A DNA stretch of 64,000 nt from Pontiellaceae bacterium B12227 (lineage in GTDB: Bacteria > Verrucomicrobiota > Kiritimatiellia > Kiritimatiellales > Pontiellaceae), in contig JAROAZ010000002.1 of NCBI GenBank assembly GCA_029432775.1, positions 186,001-250,000 on the forward strand, read 5' to 3'. Position numbers and translations under genes: made by a program. Below are positions 1 through 9,044 of the stretch, in pieces (within the stretch, counting starts at the first letter, position 1; the number at the start of each line of letters is the position of its first letter). The notes beneath the pieces are model-generated. The model ran no database searches, was not told the DNA's origin, and saw only the letters and a program-made list of their open reading frames with translations.

Positions 1-2210
1 CTGAAGGTGGTTTTAGTCCTGCTCACCTCTCCCCAGTAGTAAGAGTAGTGCTTTTCCTTGCTTTCATCGATCTCCACCTGAAAGGCCCCGAAAGCACCGT
101 AGGCCGAACAGAGGTGCTCGAGAGCACATCCAACCACCATAACGCTTTTCGGATCTTCGATGACGCCGGGGCGCTTGGGATCCGGCAGCGGATACCACGA
201 ACCCGTACGGTAGCTCCCCATCGGAACAATGCGTTTCCCGGGTAGCGGCAACATCGCCTGCACGAATTCCTGAATGTCGTGCAGGTTGGACGGGCGACCG
301 GCTAAAGTAACGAGGTCGCAATCGAAGCGACAGATCGTATCGCAGAAGTTGGTCAGCACCGGACGGAAAAGCTCCATCATAACACCTCGGAACTCATCTC
401 GGTTAAAGACAATTTCCTTTTCCTCGAGTCCCCCGACAATGATCCCGCCTCCCGACATTTCCTTGATGACATCTTCAAAATCTTTGAGGGCCGTCTCGCT
501 TTTCACCAGGCCCATTTCACCCAGCTTGAAGCGCTCACCATCCTTTCCGTTTGCCATGCCGATATAGCGGTTGGCCAACGGCTTCCAGATATCGCGAAGG
601 AACCCGCTCTTCTTGTTGACGAGATGCTGATCGGCCACGCCCTCGAAGAGCAACCGGGTTGCATCGCGGCTCAACCTGACCTGATTGGCCAACTGAGGAA
701 TAATGATCTTCTGCAGAACCGCTTCAAGCAGGTCGTCGCCTGCCCGGTTGGCGCCATCCACATGACGGATTTCGCATACCAGGCCCGTTACGGCGCCTCC
801 ACCGCGGTCCATGAAATCCGCAATGCACAAGTCCGATGTGCCACCACCGATATCGATCGTCGCCATCCGCACACTATGCTTGCCGTCAGCGCGCGGACGC
901 CCAACGATTTTCAGCCAGGATTCGGCAGACTCAAAAGCGGCGATTTCGCCGTAAATGTACGCAAGCTGGCAGGCTGCGCCTTCATCAATAGCCATGCGCA
1001 ACTGCGTTCGTTCATTCTCAGCAAGCTTGTGAGTATGGCAGAAGATATCCAGGCCTTTCTGCACCTGAGTCTTATAGCGCCCTAATTCCTCGCGGGTTAG
1101 CCCGGACGGATAGCTCATAACCAAATGTTTCAGGATGCGCTTGCGGTTGGGATCCGGTCGGTTGAGCCGATACTCTTCCGTATTGATCTGCTGATAGGCG
1201 CGGTTAAGCAGTTCGACCACACATGCGGTGACCATGCTTCTGCGGGGATAGTCCGGTGCAGGAAGGCCCATGCTTTCACTTTCCGGCACAGCTTCCCAGT
1301 CGGAGTCGTTTTCAGGCAGATGCTTAAAGTATTCGCCACCGACCTTCTCCATGGCATCTTTTTGAGGCACAAACTGGTGCCAAAAAGAACCATCCAGCTG
1401 ATCCTGATCCCAGAGATAGCGCTTGGGACTGCTCAAACCGGCCACGGGCCGGCCTTCACGCTCGTAACAAGACCGGGTGAAATGGAAATCCACTTCCGCC
1501 CCCATCCGAACCGGCGAAATATCGCGGAACAGATCTGTCCTGATCGTTTCATAGTATTCGCGCCCTGCTTCCACCAGCACAGGTTCCGCATCCTTCTTCT
1601 TGAAAAGCTTACCCATGAGCGTCGATGCGTTGGGATCCTCTGTCTTATATCGCGGCGGAATTTTCCGGAGGAGCTTCACATCCACCGGCGGTATGGCATC
1701 CGCAACAAAAACAGATCCCGACTCGAAAACCTGTTGAATATTCAGCTCTTTGGAGGTCGGGCTGGCCCAAAGCAGATGGTTGGAAGCAAGCTCGAAGGGG
1801 CGGGCGGGAAGCATGTGGGAAGCCATGCCTCCCCGTGACCCCTCGACCATCAGACCTACAGAACGGCTGTTTCCAAAATCGAGCACCAAGGCCACATCCT
1901 TAGACTGGCCTGTTGCACGCCCTTCCGGGATGACATCCACTTCGACACTCTCTTCAACTCCCAGTTTTTCCAGGGAAATTTCGAGTGGCTCCGGCGGAAT
2001 GGCTTCCTCTGACTCAGCAACATGGAATGAGGAACCGGTATTCGTATCTATGCAAAGAACGACTTCCCCCACATCCCGCGTGGTGCGACATTTAATCCAC
2101 AGTGCATCACTGACCGGATTGTGCCAGTCCAGCCCCATTTCCGTGGAAAACAGCCCCGTATAGATAAACTGCATGCCCGTGTTGGCGAAAAGATTGTATT
2201 TTGTCGGCAT
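1..2210 (-). CDS. SrfB-like actin-fold ATPase protein (C-terminus beyond window)
   Basis: Open frame from an ATG at 2208-2210 to the window edge without a stop, giving at least 736 residues; the C-terminus is missing. Residues about 108-118 read VLDFGNSRS and residues about 449-457 read TIDIGGGTSDL, the two phosphate-binding motifs of the actin/Hsp70/hexokinase fold. Near the edge, VMVVGCAL fits the adenosine-side motif. This layout and the pairing with an SrfC-like gene 17 bp upstream match the virulence factor SrfB family (PF07520; enterobacterial members are roughly 1000 residues). SrfB proteins are known mostly by association and their biochemistry is poorly defined. It is the last gene of the FHA/kinase/phosphatase cluster seen here, so an ATP-dependent function under phospho-control is inferred. 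A distant Hsp70-like protein is the alternative. Confidence 0.75.
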   Translation of the reverse strand, partial: MPTKYNLFANTGMQFIYTGLFSTEMGLDWHNPVSDALWIKCRTTRDVGEVVLCIDTNTGSSFHVAESEEAIPPEPLEISLEKLGVEESVEVDVIPEGRATGQSKDVALVLDFGNSRSVGLMVEGSRGGMASHMLPARPFELASNHLLWASPTSKELNIQQVFESGSVFVADAIPPVDVKLLRKIPPRYKTEDPNASTLMGKLFKKKDAEPVLVEAGREYYETIRTDLFRDISPVRMGAEVDFHFTRSCYEREGRPVAGLSSPKRYLWDQDQLDGSFWHQFVPQKDAMEKVGGEYFKHLPENDSDWEAVPESESMGLPAPDYPRRSMVTACVVELLNRAYQQINTEEYRLNRPDPNRKRILKHLVMSYPSGLTREELGRYKTQVQKGLDIFCHTHKLAENERTQLRMAIDEGAACQLAYIYGEIAAFESAESWLKIVGRPRADGKHSVRMATIDIGGGTSDLCIADFMDRGGGAVTGLVCEIRHVDGANRAGDDLLEAVLQKIIIPQLANQVRLSRDATRLLFEGVADQHLVNKKSGFLRDIWKPLANRYIGMANGKDGERFKLGEMGLVKSETALKDFEDVIKEMSGGGIIVGGLEEKEIVFNRDEFRGVMMELFRPVLTNFCDTICRFDCDLVTLAGRPSNLHDIQEFVQAMLPLPGKRIVPMGSYRTGSWYPLPDPKRPGVIEDPKSVMVVGCALEHLCSAYGAFGAFQVEIDESKEKHYSYYWGEVSRTKTTF

Positions 2211-2227
2211 TGGTCTGATTCCTTTTT

Positions 2228-4714
2228 CTAGAGTGATGAGATCAGTTCGATCAATTCGTCATTACCCGCCGGCGGGTCCACTTGCCCGTCCTCACCAAGG
2301 CCTGCGGCTAAACGCTCCAGCAGGATCTGGTTATAGCGGTCTGGAATGACTGACGAGAACAGGAAGCTTCCTGTCGACTCCGCAGGAGATTCGCAGGAAC
2401 CTTCCCGGGGACCCGGTGTTAGCAAATAGTCATCGAACAGCATCGAGCTATAGATGGCTAAGCGATAGTCCTTCGGATTTTCCACCAAACGCCCGGGCGA
2501 AGCATCGTCACCGATCATCTCCCGCAAGGAGCTGGCCAAGTCTTTCGTGCAGCACTTGGTGAGGTAGTCCTTTAAATAGCCGGCGAAATGGGTGAAGACA
2601 TCCGCCTTGATGTCCGCTTCCTTGCACAACAGAAGCATATCTTCCCATTTCCGGGACGACTCCCACTTCATCATGATCTTCAGAACCACGTCTTCGTAGT
2701 CCACCTTATTCGTAATCGCCGTGGATCCCATGGCATCCGATATCGTTCCGGTAATGATGGCCGGATCGCAACTGATCGTGTCACGGAAATACTTGGAACG
2801 CCACCCGGTATCATCGTTCTTAAACCACTGGATAATTTTATCTGAAGTCTCCTGCATTCGCATTTTCACTTTTGCAAGAGAAGGATCAACGTAAAGCCTC
2901 TCCATCTCGGACGACAAAGCACCCACATGGTTATCAAGAGCCAGTTGCAATCGTTTCCGGTGCGCTTCCCCATCCACAGATTCCGTGAGCTGTTTGAGGT
3001 AGAAAGCCACACCTCCATCGTCGGAAAATGCAGCATCCCATTTTTCACCTGGGTTGCTTACATGTTTCGTTACTGCGGAACTGGCGAGGAATTCTGACTT
3101 CCAGTTCTGGGCATGATTCGCATCATCAAATGCGGGATTTTTGTCTGTCTTCCCAGGATGCCGCATCAGATATACACTATCAAATGGCGTAGAATCTCCA
3201 CCAAACCCCATCATGAAGTGGAGGTTTGCGGCTAACTGTCCATGGATAATTCCATCGAAAACTTCTGTTTTCGGAGCGGCGTTCCAGGAACATTCCTTAT
3301 CAATTTGCGTCATGGCAATATAGAGCGCATTGCGCGTCTCTTTGCTCGAGCCCATGGCTCGGGGCCATGCAGCTCCATAGGTGGATTTCCCCCATTTATC
3401 AAGCTGCGGTCCGACCTCGGACTTTGCTGTGATATTTCCCCACCTTTGCATATACGCAAGGGATACGATTTGTTTTTCCGCCGCATATTTTTCGAACAGG
3501 TAGCCTACACGGCCCCGTTTAAGGATTTCAAACTGGGGAGGAGTCTGGCTGGATTCAGCCTTCTCCCTCAACTGGTCAGCCGTCAGTCGTGCTCGGCCGG
3601 CATCCCCTACTGCACCGGGAATGTCTAAAACATCAGCGGTTTCAAAAAGCTTCCTAACGTCATCTGTCAGGTTTTCGGCATACAGCGGAACAACCAGTTC
3701 GCAAATCAAGCCCTGGAACAGGCGCAAATCCAGTCGCGTTCCGCCCCCTTTCCCAACCAAGACCTTACCATCCTTCCGGTCAGCACCGAAATCGCTCCAG
3801 GATGTATGAGGCAATCGTTTGTGCTTAAACTCTTCCGGAGCCAATGAGTCCAGAATATAGGGGATCACGTCCCATTCCATGAAAACAAGGTCCGAATCAC
3901 CCCCCACGTCTTCACGGAGTCTCAGGAGCTTCACGAAGAGATCGTTTAACAGGTCGAGATCATACCAGAACAAGTGACAGCACAGTTTGATGTAGCCCTC
4001 GTTATTCAAAGGATACCGTCGCATAAGATCGGCCAGCGCATCTTCTGTAATCGTAATACTACGATCACAGTATTCCTTAACCAGGAAGTCGTGTGCCTCG
4101 CAGATATCAAGACGCCAATCGGTATCAACCACGTCGGAGGGATAGCTATTATGCAGATTGTCCTTCAAAAGGCGCTCTACCTCGACTCCATCCCAAACCT
4201 GGTCCTGTTCGCTCGATTGACACTCGCCTTTAAATCCCCGCGCCATCGACTTCAACAAATCGCTCCGGTTCAGCAGCCGTCCCATGATCGGGAAGCCATC
4301 GGCTCTCATCGCATCGGTCAATCCTTTGCCCAATGTAAAGCGTGTAACCACGGCGGTGGCCTCGCCCCCGCCCTGAGGATTGAAGTCGTTGAGGAAATCC
4401 AGATCAGGAAGAGGTGCATCTTTGGGGTCGAAACCAAGAACCGTCTCGCCCGGCTTCCGGCTTTCCAGCAACCGTCCTACAAATAATGATTTCCCGGCCT
4501 GGCTCGCCCCATACACCGCAACGGCAACCGGCATGGAGGCCGCAAGGTTTAAATTTTTTAATTCCCGGCACCGCTTCCGGACCTGGTCAGCTAACCCAAA
4601 GGAAAGCTCATGCCTGGTGCCGGCGCGTTTAGGTACGTTGCGCGCAATCCAACTATCGAAGTCCTTGGCGCGGTTGAGACACTTCTCCGTCAGTTCCTGC
4701 AACTCACTACTCAT
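2228..4714 (-). CDS. SrfC-like P-loop protein
   Basis: An 828-residue protein with a phosphate-binding loop GASQAGKS at residues 69-76 after a short helical N-terminus, and an acidic/aromatic body without membrane segments. The P-loop context (AVAVYGASQAGKS) and size fit the SrfC putative virulence factor family (PF10139), which occurs next to srfB in proteobacteria. I chose the ATG at 4712-4714 because GGAGGT lies 7 nt before it; an in-frame ATG five codons earlier (4729) overlaps that ribosome-binding site. The SrfB-like gene follows after 17 bp. Unlike the other cluster genes it is preceded by a 263-bp gap holding its own promoter-like sequence, so srfC-srfB may be expressed separately from the FHA genes. 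Nucleotide binding is likely; which nucleotide and what task are unknown. Confidence 0.75.
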   Translation of the reverse strand: MSSELQELTEKCLNRAKDFDSWIARNVPKRAGTRHELSFGLADQVRKRCRELKNLNLAASMPVAVAVYGASQAGKSLFVGRLLESRKPGETVLGFDPKDAPLPDLDFLNDFNPQGGGEATAVVTRFTLGKGLTDAMRADGFPIMGRLLNRSDLLKSMARGFKGECQSSEQDQVWDGVEVERLLKDNLHNSYPSDVVDTDWRLDICEAHDFLVKEYCDRSITITEDALADLMRRYPLNNEGYIKLCCHLFWYDLDLLNDLFVKLLRLREDVGGDSDLVFMEWDVIPYILDSLAPEEFKHKRLPHTSWSDFGADRKDGKVLVGKGGGTRLDLRLFQGLICELVVPLYAENLTDDVRKLFETADVLDIPGAVGDAGRARLTADQLREKAESSQTPPQFEILKRGRVGYLFEKYAAEKQIVSLAYMQRWGNITAKSEVGPQLDKWGKSTYGAAWPRAMGSSKETRNALYIAMTQIDKECSWNAAPKTEVFDGIIHGQLAANLHFMMGFGGDSTPFDSVYLMRHPGKTDKNPAFDDANHAQNWKSEFLASSAVTKHVSNPGEKWDAAFSDDGGVAFYLKQLTESVDGEAHRKRLQLALDNHVGALSSEMERLYVDPSLAKVKMRMQETSDKIIQWFKNDDTGWRSKYFRDTISCDPAIITGTISDAMGSTAITNKVDYEDVVLKIMMKWESSRKWEDMLLLCKEADIKADVFTHFAGYLKDYLTKCCTKDLASSLREMIGDDASPGRLVENPKDYRLAIYSSMLFDDYLLTPGPREGSCESPAESTGSFLFSSVIPDRYNQILLERLAAGLGEDGQVDPPAGNDELIELISSL

Positions 4715-4858
4715 GTTTCTTACCTCCATGTCATCCCATTGCTACTAAAAAATAAATCGTCTTGTTGCAAAGCTGAACCCCATCAACTCCCGTTTTACAT
4801 GCAGTGATAACCCTTACAGGAATACCCTACTTCTATAGGAACACTTCTACAACAAAAC

Positions 4859-4887
4859 ATAAAATCGTTTTTCTCTAGATATGTCAA
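4859..4887 (-). promoter_or_regulatory. Sigma70-like promoter before the SrfC/SrfB-like genes
   Basis: On the minus strand TTGACA (4882-4887), a 17-nt spacer and TTTTAT (4859-4864) form a good -35 with a 4/6 match -10. It would start a leader of about 138 nt before the SrfC-like ATG. The small inverted repeat CCTTT-GGTGG-AAAGG immediately upstream overlaps the start of the -35 and could be an operator. No terminator is visible in the 263-bp gap, so read-through from the FHA genes is also possible. Confidence 0.5.
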
Positions 4888-4977
4888 CCTTTCCACCAAA
4901 GGTCCTTATAAGATTATAACTTGATACTTTAACATTACGTTAGACGCCTTTCTTAAATTCCATTTTGGCGATTATCT

Positions 4978-7224
4978 TTATTTATTACTTCTGTATTCAA
5001 TTTCGGCGGCGGTATCTTTCACCCAACCTCTATCTCCCTGAATTTTCGTTTTAACATCCGGGGGCAGGTAAACGGCACTATCCAATATGGCCAGGATCTT
5101 CTCTGCATTCCCTAAGCAATCTCCTTGCACCGAAGCATCCGTAGCCATGGTTCCATTGAAACATTCCGTTGCCAGCTGCTTACACAAGCGGTCCAGGCAA
5201 TCTTTACTCACAGCCTCGATCTCTTTTTTGCTCTGTTTCTGCAACGTGCAGAATAAGTCGTTCTGAAGGTAGACATGACATCGGTCATAAACCTGAATAA
5301 GCTTTCGAGCATCATTAAAACCAAGCTCTTCCCCCGACTCCAACCTGCTCTTAATCGCCCTATATGTCTCCAGTTCTTTACCTAGATCCACGACACACTT
5401 CAATGAAGCCTGTTCACATAGCTCGTCCACAACCTGAATAACTTCATCGACTTCTGTAAAAACATTCTTCTTTTTCTCCAATTCTTTCTTCCAATCGCCG
5501 CAATAGTCCAGGAACTCAAGATTCGCCCAATTAGAGGAAATCCCGTCAACCAGATTATTAAGACTGCTGGAGACATCTGTAACCGGAGGAGGCTCTTCAA
5601 AATATTCAGGAAGAGGGGATTCAACTTTTTTCCTTAAGTCCTCCAAGACCCACCTTTTTGGCACATACTCCTTAGATACTCCGAATTCCTTGTAATTTGA
5701 TAAAACAAGCCTGACCTGCCCAACCAGACCTTTATAGGCTAACGACATCTGTCTCTGATAGCTGATGATTTCATCGATTTTTGCGCACACTTCAGAGCCC
5801 ATGCCTTCATCGGGGTATAATGTTTCGATGGAGGCCATCACTTCTCTTTTATCGAACTTATCAGCAGCAAAAGAGCTGTTTTCCAGATCCGCCCAGATAA
5901 AGGAAAGGCTCTGAGCCTTTCCTTCATATTCTTCTGCACTTTCAAGCAATAGGTTGACTTCATTCGTCAGATTACGGGGAGGAGCCAACGCTACATCATT
6001 CTTCTTCAGCTCACGCGATACAGAAGTATGCAAAGACTGCAGTTTCCTGCTTTCAGCCTCTAGTTTTTCACTAGGTAGTGAGATCTCAAAATCAAATTTC
6101 ATCTTCTGAATCGAATCTCTTGTTTTCTTTATCTGCAGTTCATATTCCTGGGATAATGAAGCGGTCAGCTTTTTAACCACTTCACATTGGGAATAGTATT
6201 CCTCCAACTGCATACAGACCGGTTTCAGTTCTTTAAACTCCGGCTCTTTTTTCAATACAGCAAACTGATTCGCTTTGTTATCGAAAGAGTCCTCGCTCTG
6301 AATAATCGTCTGGACCTTCTCTATATTGTTCTTCCCGGGCGGGATGGGGGGCACAGGAGGCTTCGGGTCGTCATTCGGTTCCTGAATATCAGGTTGAGAC
6401 GTTCCAGTATGCGTACCACTGGTTATCGAACCTTTCGGTTTATCTCCACCACTCTGACCGTTACCTCCGGGCTTGTCCGCTCCAGGCTTCAATACAAAAT
6501 AAGAGGCCGAAACAATTCCGAGCAGCACTACAATAACGACCGGCAGCATGATCAACTTCTTCTTGCCTGACGAGGAGCCCTTGCCCTCTTTTTCAAGACT
6601 ACACTCAATGTCTCCAATAATGAATTTAGTGCCGTACGGAACGTCTATGTCAGTGCTCTCTTCCTGCACTTCTCCCTTCTCGATCAGGCGAACCCCATTC
6701 ACACTGCCCAGGTCATGGGCGCTCAGCATTCCCTCCGTTTCAATATGTATCCTGCAATGCCGCCTTGAAACCCCTGCGGATTCCAACGTAATATCGCATT
6801 CTGGGCTCCGGCCGACCGTATATTTCCGACCGCTCTCAATCTGAAATTCAGCCCGCCCGGCGCCTCCCTTAGTTTTAAGGCAATACACCGCCGGAACGAC
6901 CACATCAAAACGCAGCTTGCTGTCCCGGAAAGCGATTTCCAAACCGGACTGAATATTAATTTTTGCATTCGGAGCAAGTTGCTTCTTAGGCCCCTTACAC
7001 AACACCGGATTCTTACCGGTATTTTTCAGCGACGGCACATCTCCGCTAAATGAAATCTCGAACTGCTTCCTTGATACGCTTTGATCATCCTCGCCAAAAC
7101 AAATATCTGCCTCATGGCTCCTTCCGACCGTGGTGATCGAACCCGATGCCCTGATTTCAGAGAGCTCAGAGGAATTACCTCCGCCATCGATCTCTGTTAC
7201 TTTAATCATTACACTTGAGCCCAT
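4978..7224 (-). CDS. Membrane protein with two FHA domains and a coiled-coil outer part
   Basis: A 748-residue protein. FHA domain 1 (about residues 25-108) has GRSHEADI and SRKQ, so the usual Ser-x-x-His is Ser-x-x-Gln. FHA domain 2 (about 127-210) is canonical: GRSPECDI, SRRHCRI, and DLGSVNG. A single hydrophobic helix (about 224-245) follows, then a Pro/Gly-rich linker and a long helical, Glu/Lys-rich region likely outside the cytoplasm. FHA domains bind phosphothreonine peptides, so the cytoplasmic part can dock phosphorylated partners; the five Thr-x-Tyr motifs of the next gene upstream and the one in the kinase are candidates. Start supported by GAGGTG upstream. It lies 41 bp after the FHA-repeat gene. 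It could be a signal receiver or an envelope anchor; the outer domain matches nothing I recognise. Confidence 0.8.
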   Translation of the reverse strand: MGSSVMIKVTEIDGGGNSSELSEIRASGSITTVGRSHEADICFGEDDQSVSRKQFEISFSGDVPSLKNTGKNPVLCKGPKKQLAPNAKINIQSGLEIAFRDSKLRFDVVVPAVYCLKTKGGAGRAEFQIESGRKYTVGRSPECDITLESAGVSRRHCRIHIETEGMLSAHDLGSVNGVRLIEKGEVQEESTDIDVPYGTKFIIGDIECSLEKEGKGSSSGKKKLIMLPVVIVVLLGIVSASYFVLKPGADKPGGNGQSGGDKPKGSITSGTHTGTSQPDIQEPNDDPKPPVPPIPPGKNNIEKVQTIIQSEDSFDNKANQFAVLKKEPEFKELKPVCMQLEEYYSQCEVVKKLTASLSQEYELQIKKTRDSIQKMKFDFEISLPSEKLEAESRKLQSLHTSVSRELKKNDVALAPPRNLTNEVNLLLESAEEYEGKAQSLSFIWADLENSSFAADKFDKREVMASIETLYPDEGMGSEVCAKIDEIISYQRQMSLAYKGLVGQVRLVLSNYKEFGVSKEYVPKRWVLEDLRKKVESPLPEYFEEPPPVTDVSSSLNNLVDGISSNWANLEFLDYCGDWKKELEKKKNVFTEVDEVIQVVDELCEQASLKCVVDLGKELETYRAIKSRLESGEELGFNDARKLIQVYDRCHVYLQNDLFCTLQKQSKKEIEAVSKDCLDRLCKQLATECFNGTMATDASVQGDCLGNAEKILAILDSAVYLPPDVKTKIQGDRGWVKDTAAEIEYRSNK

Positions 7225-7265
7225 AATACTAACACCTCATTTAACACATAACCGTCAGACCGTAT

Positions 7266-8939
7266 CTACCGGCCTCTTTTTGATCCTGGGGACTTTGTTT
7301 TTTTCTTCATGAGTTTCTGCAGTTCCGCCGGGTCGATATAACTGGTTTCATCATCCGAATCGCCCTCAGGCAAGGATGCGCCAACAGCATCATCACCTTT
7401 GCGGGGCATATCCTTCTTCCTGCTTCTCTTACCAAAGAGCCCGGTCTTCGCCTTCATAAGCTTCTGAATTTCCGCCGGATCGACGTAATTGGTTTCATCC
7501 CCTGAGTCAGCATCGGCCGGAGCTGCATGCACCCGATCTTTCCGATCATTGGAAAGAATGGCTTTTTTCCCGGACTTTTTGCCGAAGAGACCGGCTTTTG
7601 CCTTCATAAGCTTTTGAATTTCAGCCGGATCAACATAGTTGGTTTCATCTTCGGCATCAACGGGAGCATCGTCCATCGCTTTCGGAGCTGAGCTCTTTTT
7701 GCCAGCGGAACGACCCTTTCCCTTCATAAGCTTCTGAAGCTCCACCGGATCGACATAGCTCGTTTCATCATCTGAGCCACCGGCGGCGGGGGCTATATTT
7801 CCGGCTTCACTCGCTTGCTGCGGTAATGCGGCCGTTTTTCTGTTTTTCTCGGAGAGAGTTTTATCAGTCTTCTGGAGCTTCTGAAGTTCCGCCGGGTCCA
7901 CATAGCAGGTTTCGTCCTGTTCGTCGCCTCCGGGCTGACTCGGCATCTTGACTTCGTCTACATTGACATCCTGATCAACGCCTGCGTTTTGGCGTGTATT
8001 ATCAGAAACCGGTTCCGGAGGTTTTTCCTTTGGCAGGATCAGTTTCCCCTGCAATGTTTTGCCCAGGACTTGAGTCTGATTTTGATTGGCTTCATCCGCT
8101 GCAGGAGGCCTGCTGATGACCTCTTTTACACTGGGTCCGGAGTTGTTCACGACCTGCTTAGTTTCCTGCTCGACATCCAGATCAGCATCTTCGTCTTCAC
8201 AAGAAGTTCCAATCGCGGGAATCGGGTCACCTTCGTCTTTTTCCTGAGCATCCTGGTTCTCAGGCCGAGGCTCCTGAACCGGTTTACCTTTATTTACCAG
8301 ACTGGTCTTTTCCTCCTGATCAGAATCGTCGATATGCTTTTCATCGAAGGCATCCGGCTCCGGATCCACCTCCTCAACCCTTTCCGGGAAACTTGCAGGA
8401 TCCACTTCCACCTGATTGTTTCCTGGTTCTGGATGATCGGGCTTCCTTTTTTCTGAACTGTGCGCTGCATCTTCGTTCAGCGGCTCATTATTCTGCTCTG
8501 TTTCCGGGGCCTCTTCGGCCACTGCGGGGGCGGTTTTCTCGAGTGCCGAAGTGTGGGTATGCTCCAGATCGCCATCGCCCGGAAGATCAACGGAGTTGAT
8601 CCTGCCCGGAAGGTCCTCGCCCACACACTCCACATTGATGAATGTACTGCGGCCCAGACGAATCTGGCATCCGCTCTGAAGCGGAATGGCACTGCCCATC
8701 TGTACGGAAACTCCGTCTAACACCGCGGGATGCCGGGCTCCGAAATCAATCAGCTTGAGAACACCGTCCTCTCCCACACCCAGAAAGCAATGCTTGCGGG
8801 ATACCGCCGGATCGGTGAGAATAATTTCACAGGTACGGGAGCGCCCGATCACCACCTTTTCACCACAGGACAACATCACGACGAAGGAAGACGTTGAGCC
8901 TTCCCTAATAGTAAGCATCCAATATGTTTGCTTCGCCAT
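7266..8939 (-). CDS. FHA-domain scaffold with five Thr-x-Tyr repeat motifs
   Basis: A 557-residue soluble protein with no signal peptide or membrane helix. An FHA domain occupies about residues 15-100 (VVIGRSRTCEI, VSRKHCFL). A long acidic, low-complexity linker follows (about 110-335), then five copies of DETxYVDPxE[LI]QKLMK spaced by basic Lys/Gly-rich segments (about residues 340-550). The same motif, TQYMDPAEL, lies in the kinase of this cluster just after its FHA domain. The threonine has a hydrophobic residue at +3 (V, I or M), which suits FHA recognition, so these are plausible phosphorylation and docking sites. I infer a multivalent scaffold joining the kinase and the FHA proteins. 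The C-terminus is strongly basic (SPGSKRGR). The overall design is similar to GarA/Fha-type adaptors but with repeated tails, which I have not seen described. Confidence 0.75.
   Translation of the reverse strand: MAKQTYWMLTIREGSTSSFVVMLSCGEKVVIGRSRTCEIILTDPAVSRKHCFLGVGEDGVLKLIDFGARHPAVLDGVSVQMGSAIPLQSGCQIRLGRSTFINVECVGEDLPGRINSVDLPGDGDLEHTHTSALEKTAPAVAEEAPETEQNNEPLNEDAAHSSEKRKPDHPEPGNNQVEVDPASFPERVEEVDPEPDAFDEKHIDDSDQEEKTSLVNKGKPVQEPRPENQDAQEKDEGDPIPAIGTSCEDEDADLDVEQETKQVVNNSGPSVKEVISRPPAADEANQNQTQVLGKTLQGKLILPKEKPPEPVSDNTRQNAGVDQDVNVDEVKMPSQPGGDEQDETCYVDPAELQKLQKTDKTLSEKNRKTAALPQQASEAGNIAPAAGGSDDETSYVDPVELQKLMKGKGRSAGKKSSAPKAMDDAPVDAEDETNYVDPAEIQKLMKAKAGLFGKKSGKKAILSNDRKDRVHAAPADADSGDETNYVDPAEIQKLMKAKTGLFGKRSRKKDMPRKGDDAVGASLPEGDSDDETSYIDPAELQKLMKKKTKSPGSKRGR
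7303..7920 (-). repeat. Five coding repeats of the TxY[V/I]DPxE[L/I]QKL motif
   Basis: Copies lie at about 7870-7920, 7721-7772, 7600-7650, 7450-7500 and 7303-7356. Spacing is about 85-150 bp. The DNA of the core (around the Pro-Ala-Glu codons) is well conserved between copies while the linkers differ, which points to selection on the peptide after duplication. All copies keep Thr, Tyr, Asp-Pro and Glu. Confidence 0.85.
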
Positions 8940-9044
8940 GGAGCCCCCTAGCCCGCTATGAGATGAAAAAGAACCGGCATATGATCACATTTCAGCATTG
9001 GTTCTCATACTGGTGAAGTTTTTTAATCCCGCACCCATGTCAAT

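Noticed and set aside
1125..1838. Plus-strand open frame of 237 codons opposite the SrfB-like gene
   Set aside because: The minus strand has a continuous frame with actin-fold motifs across this place; the plus frame has none.
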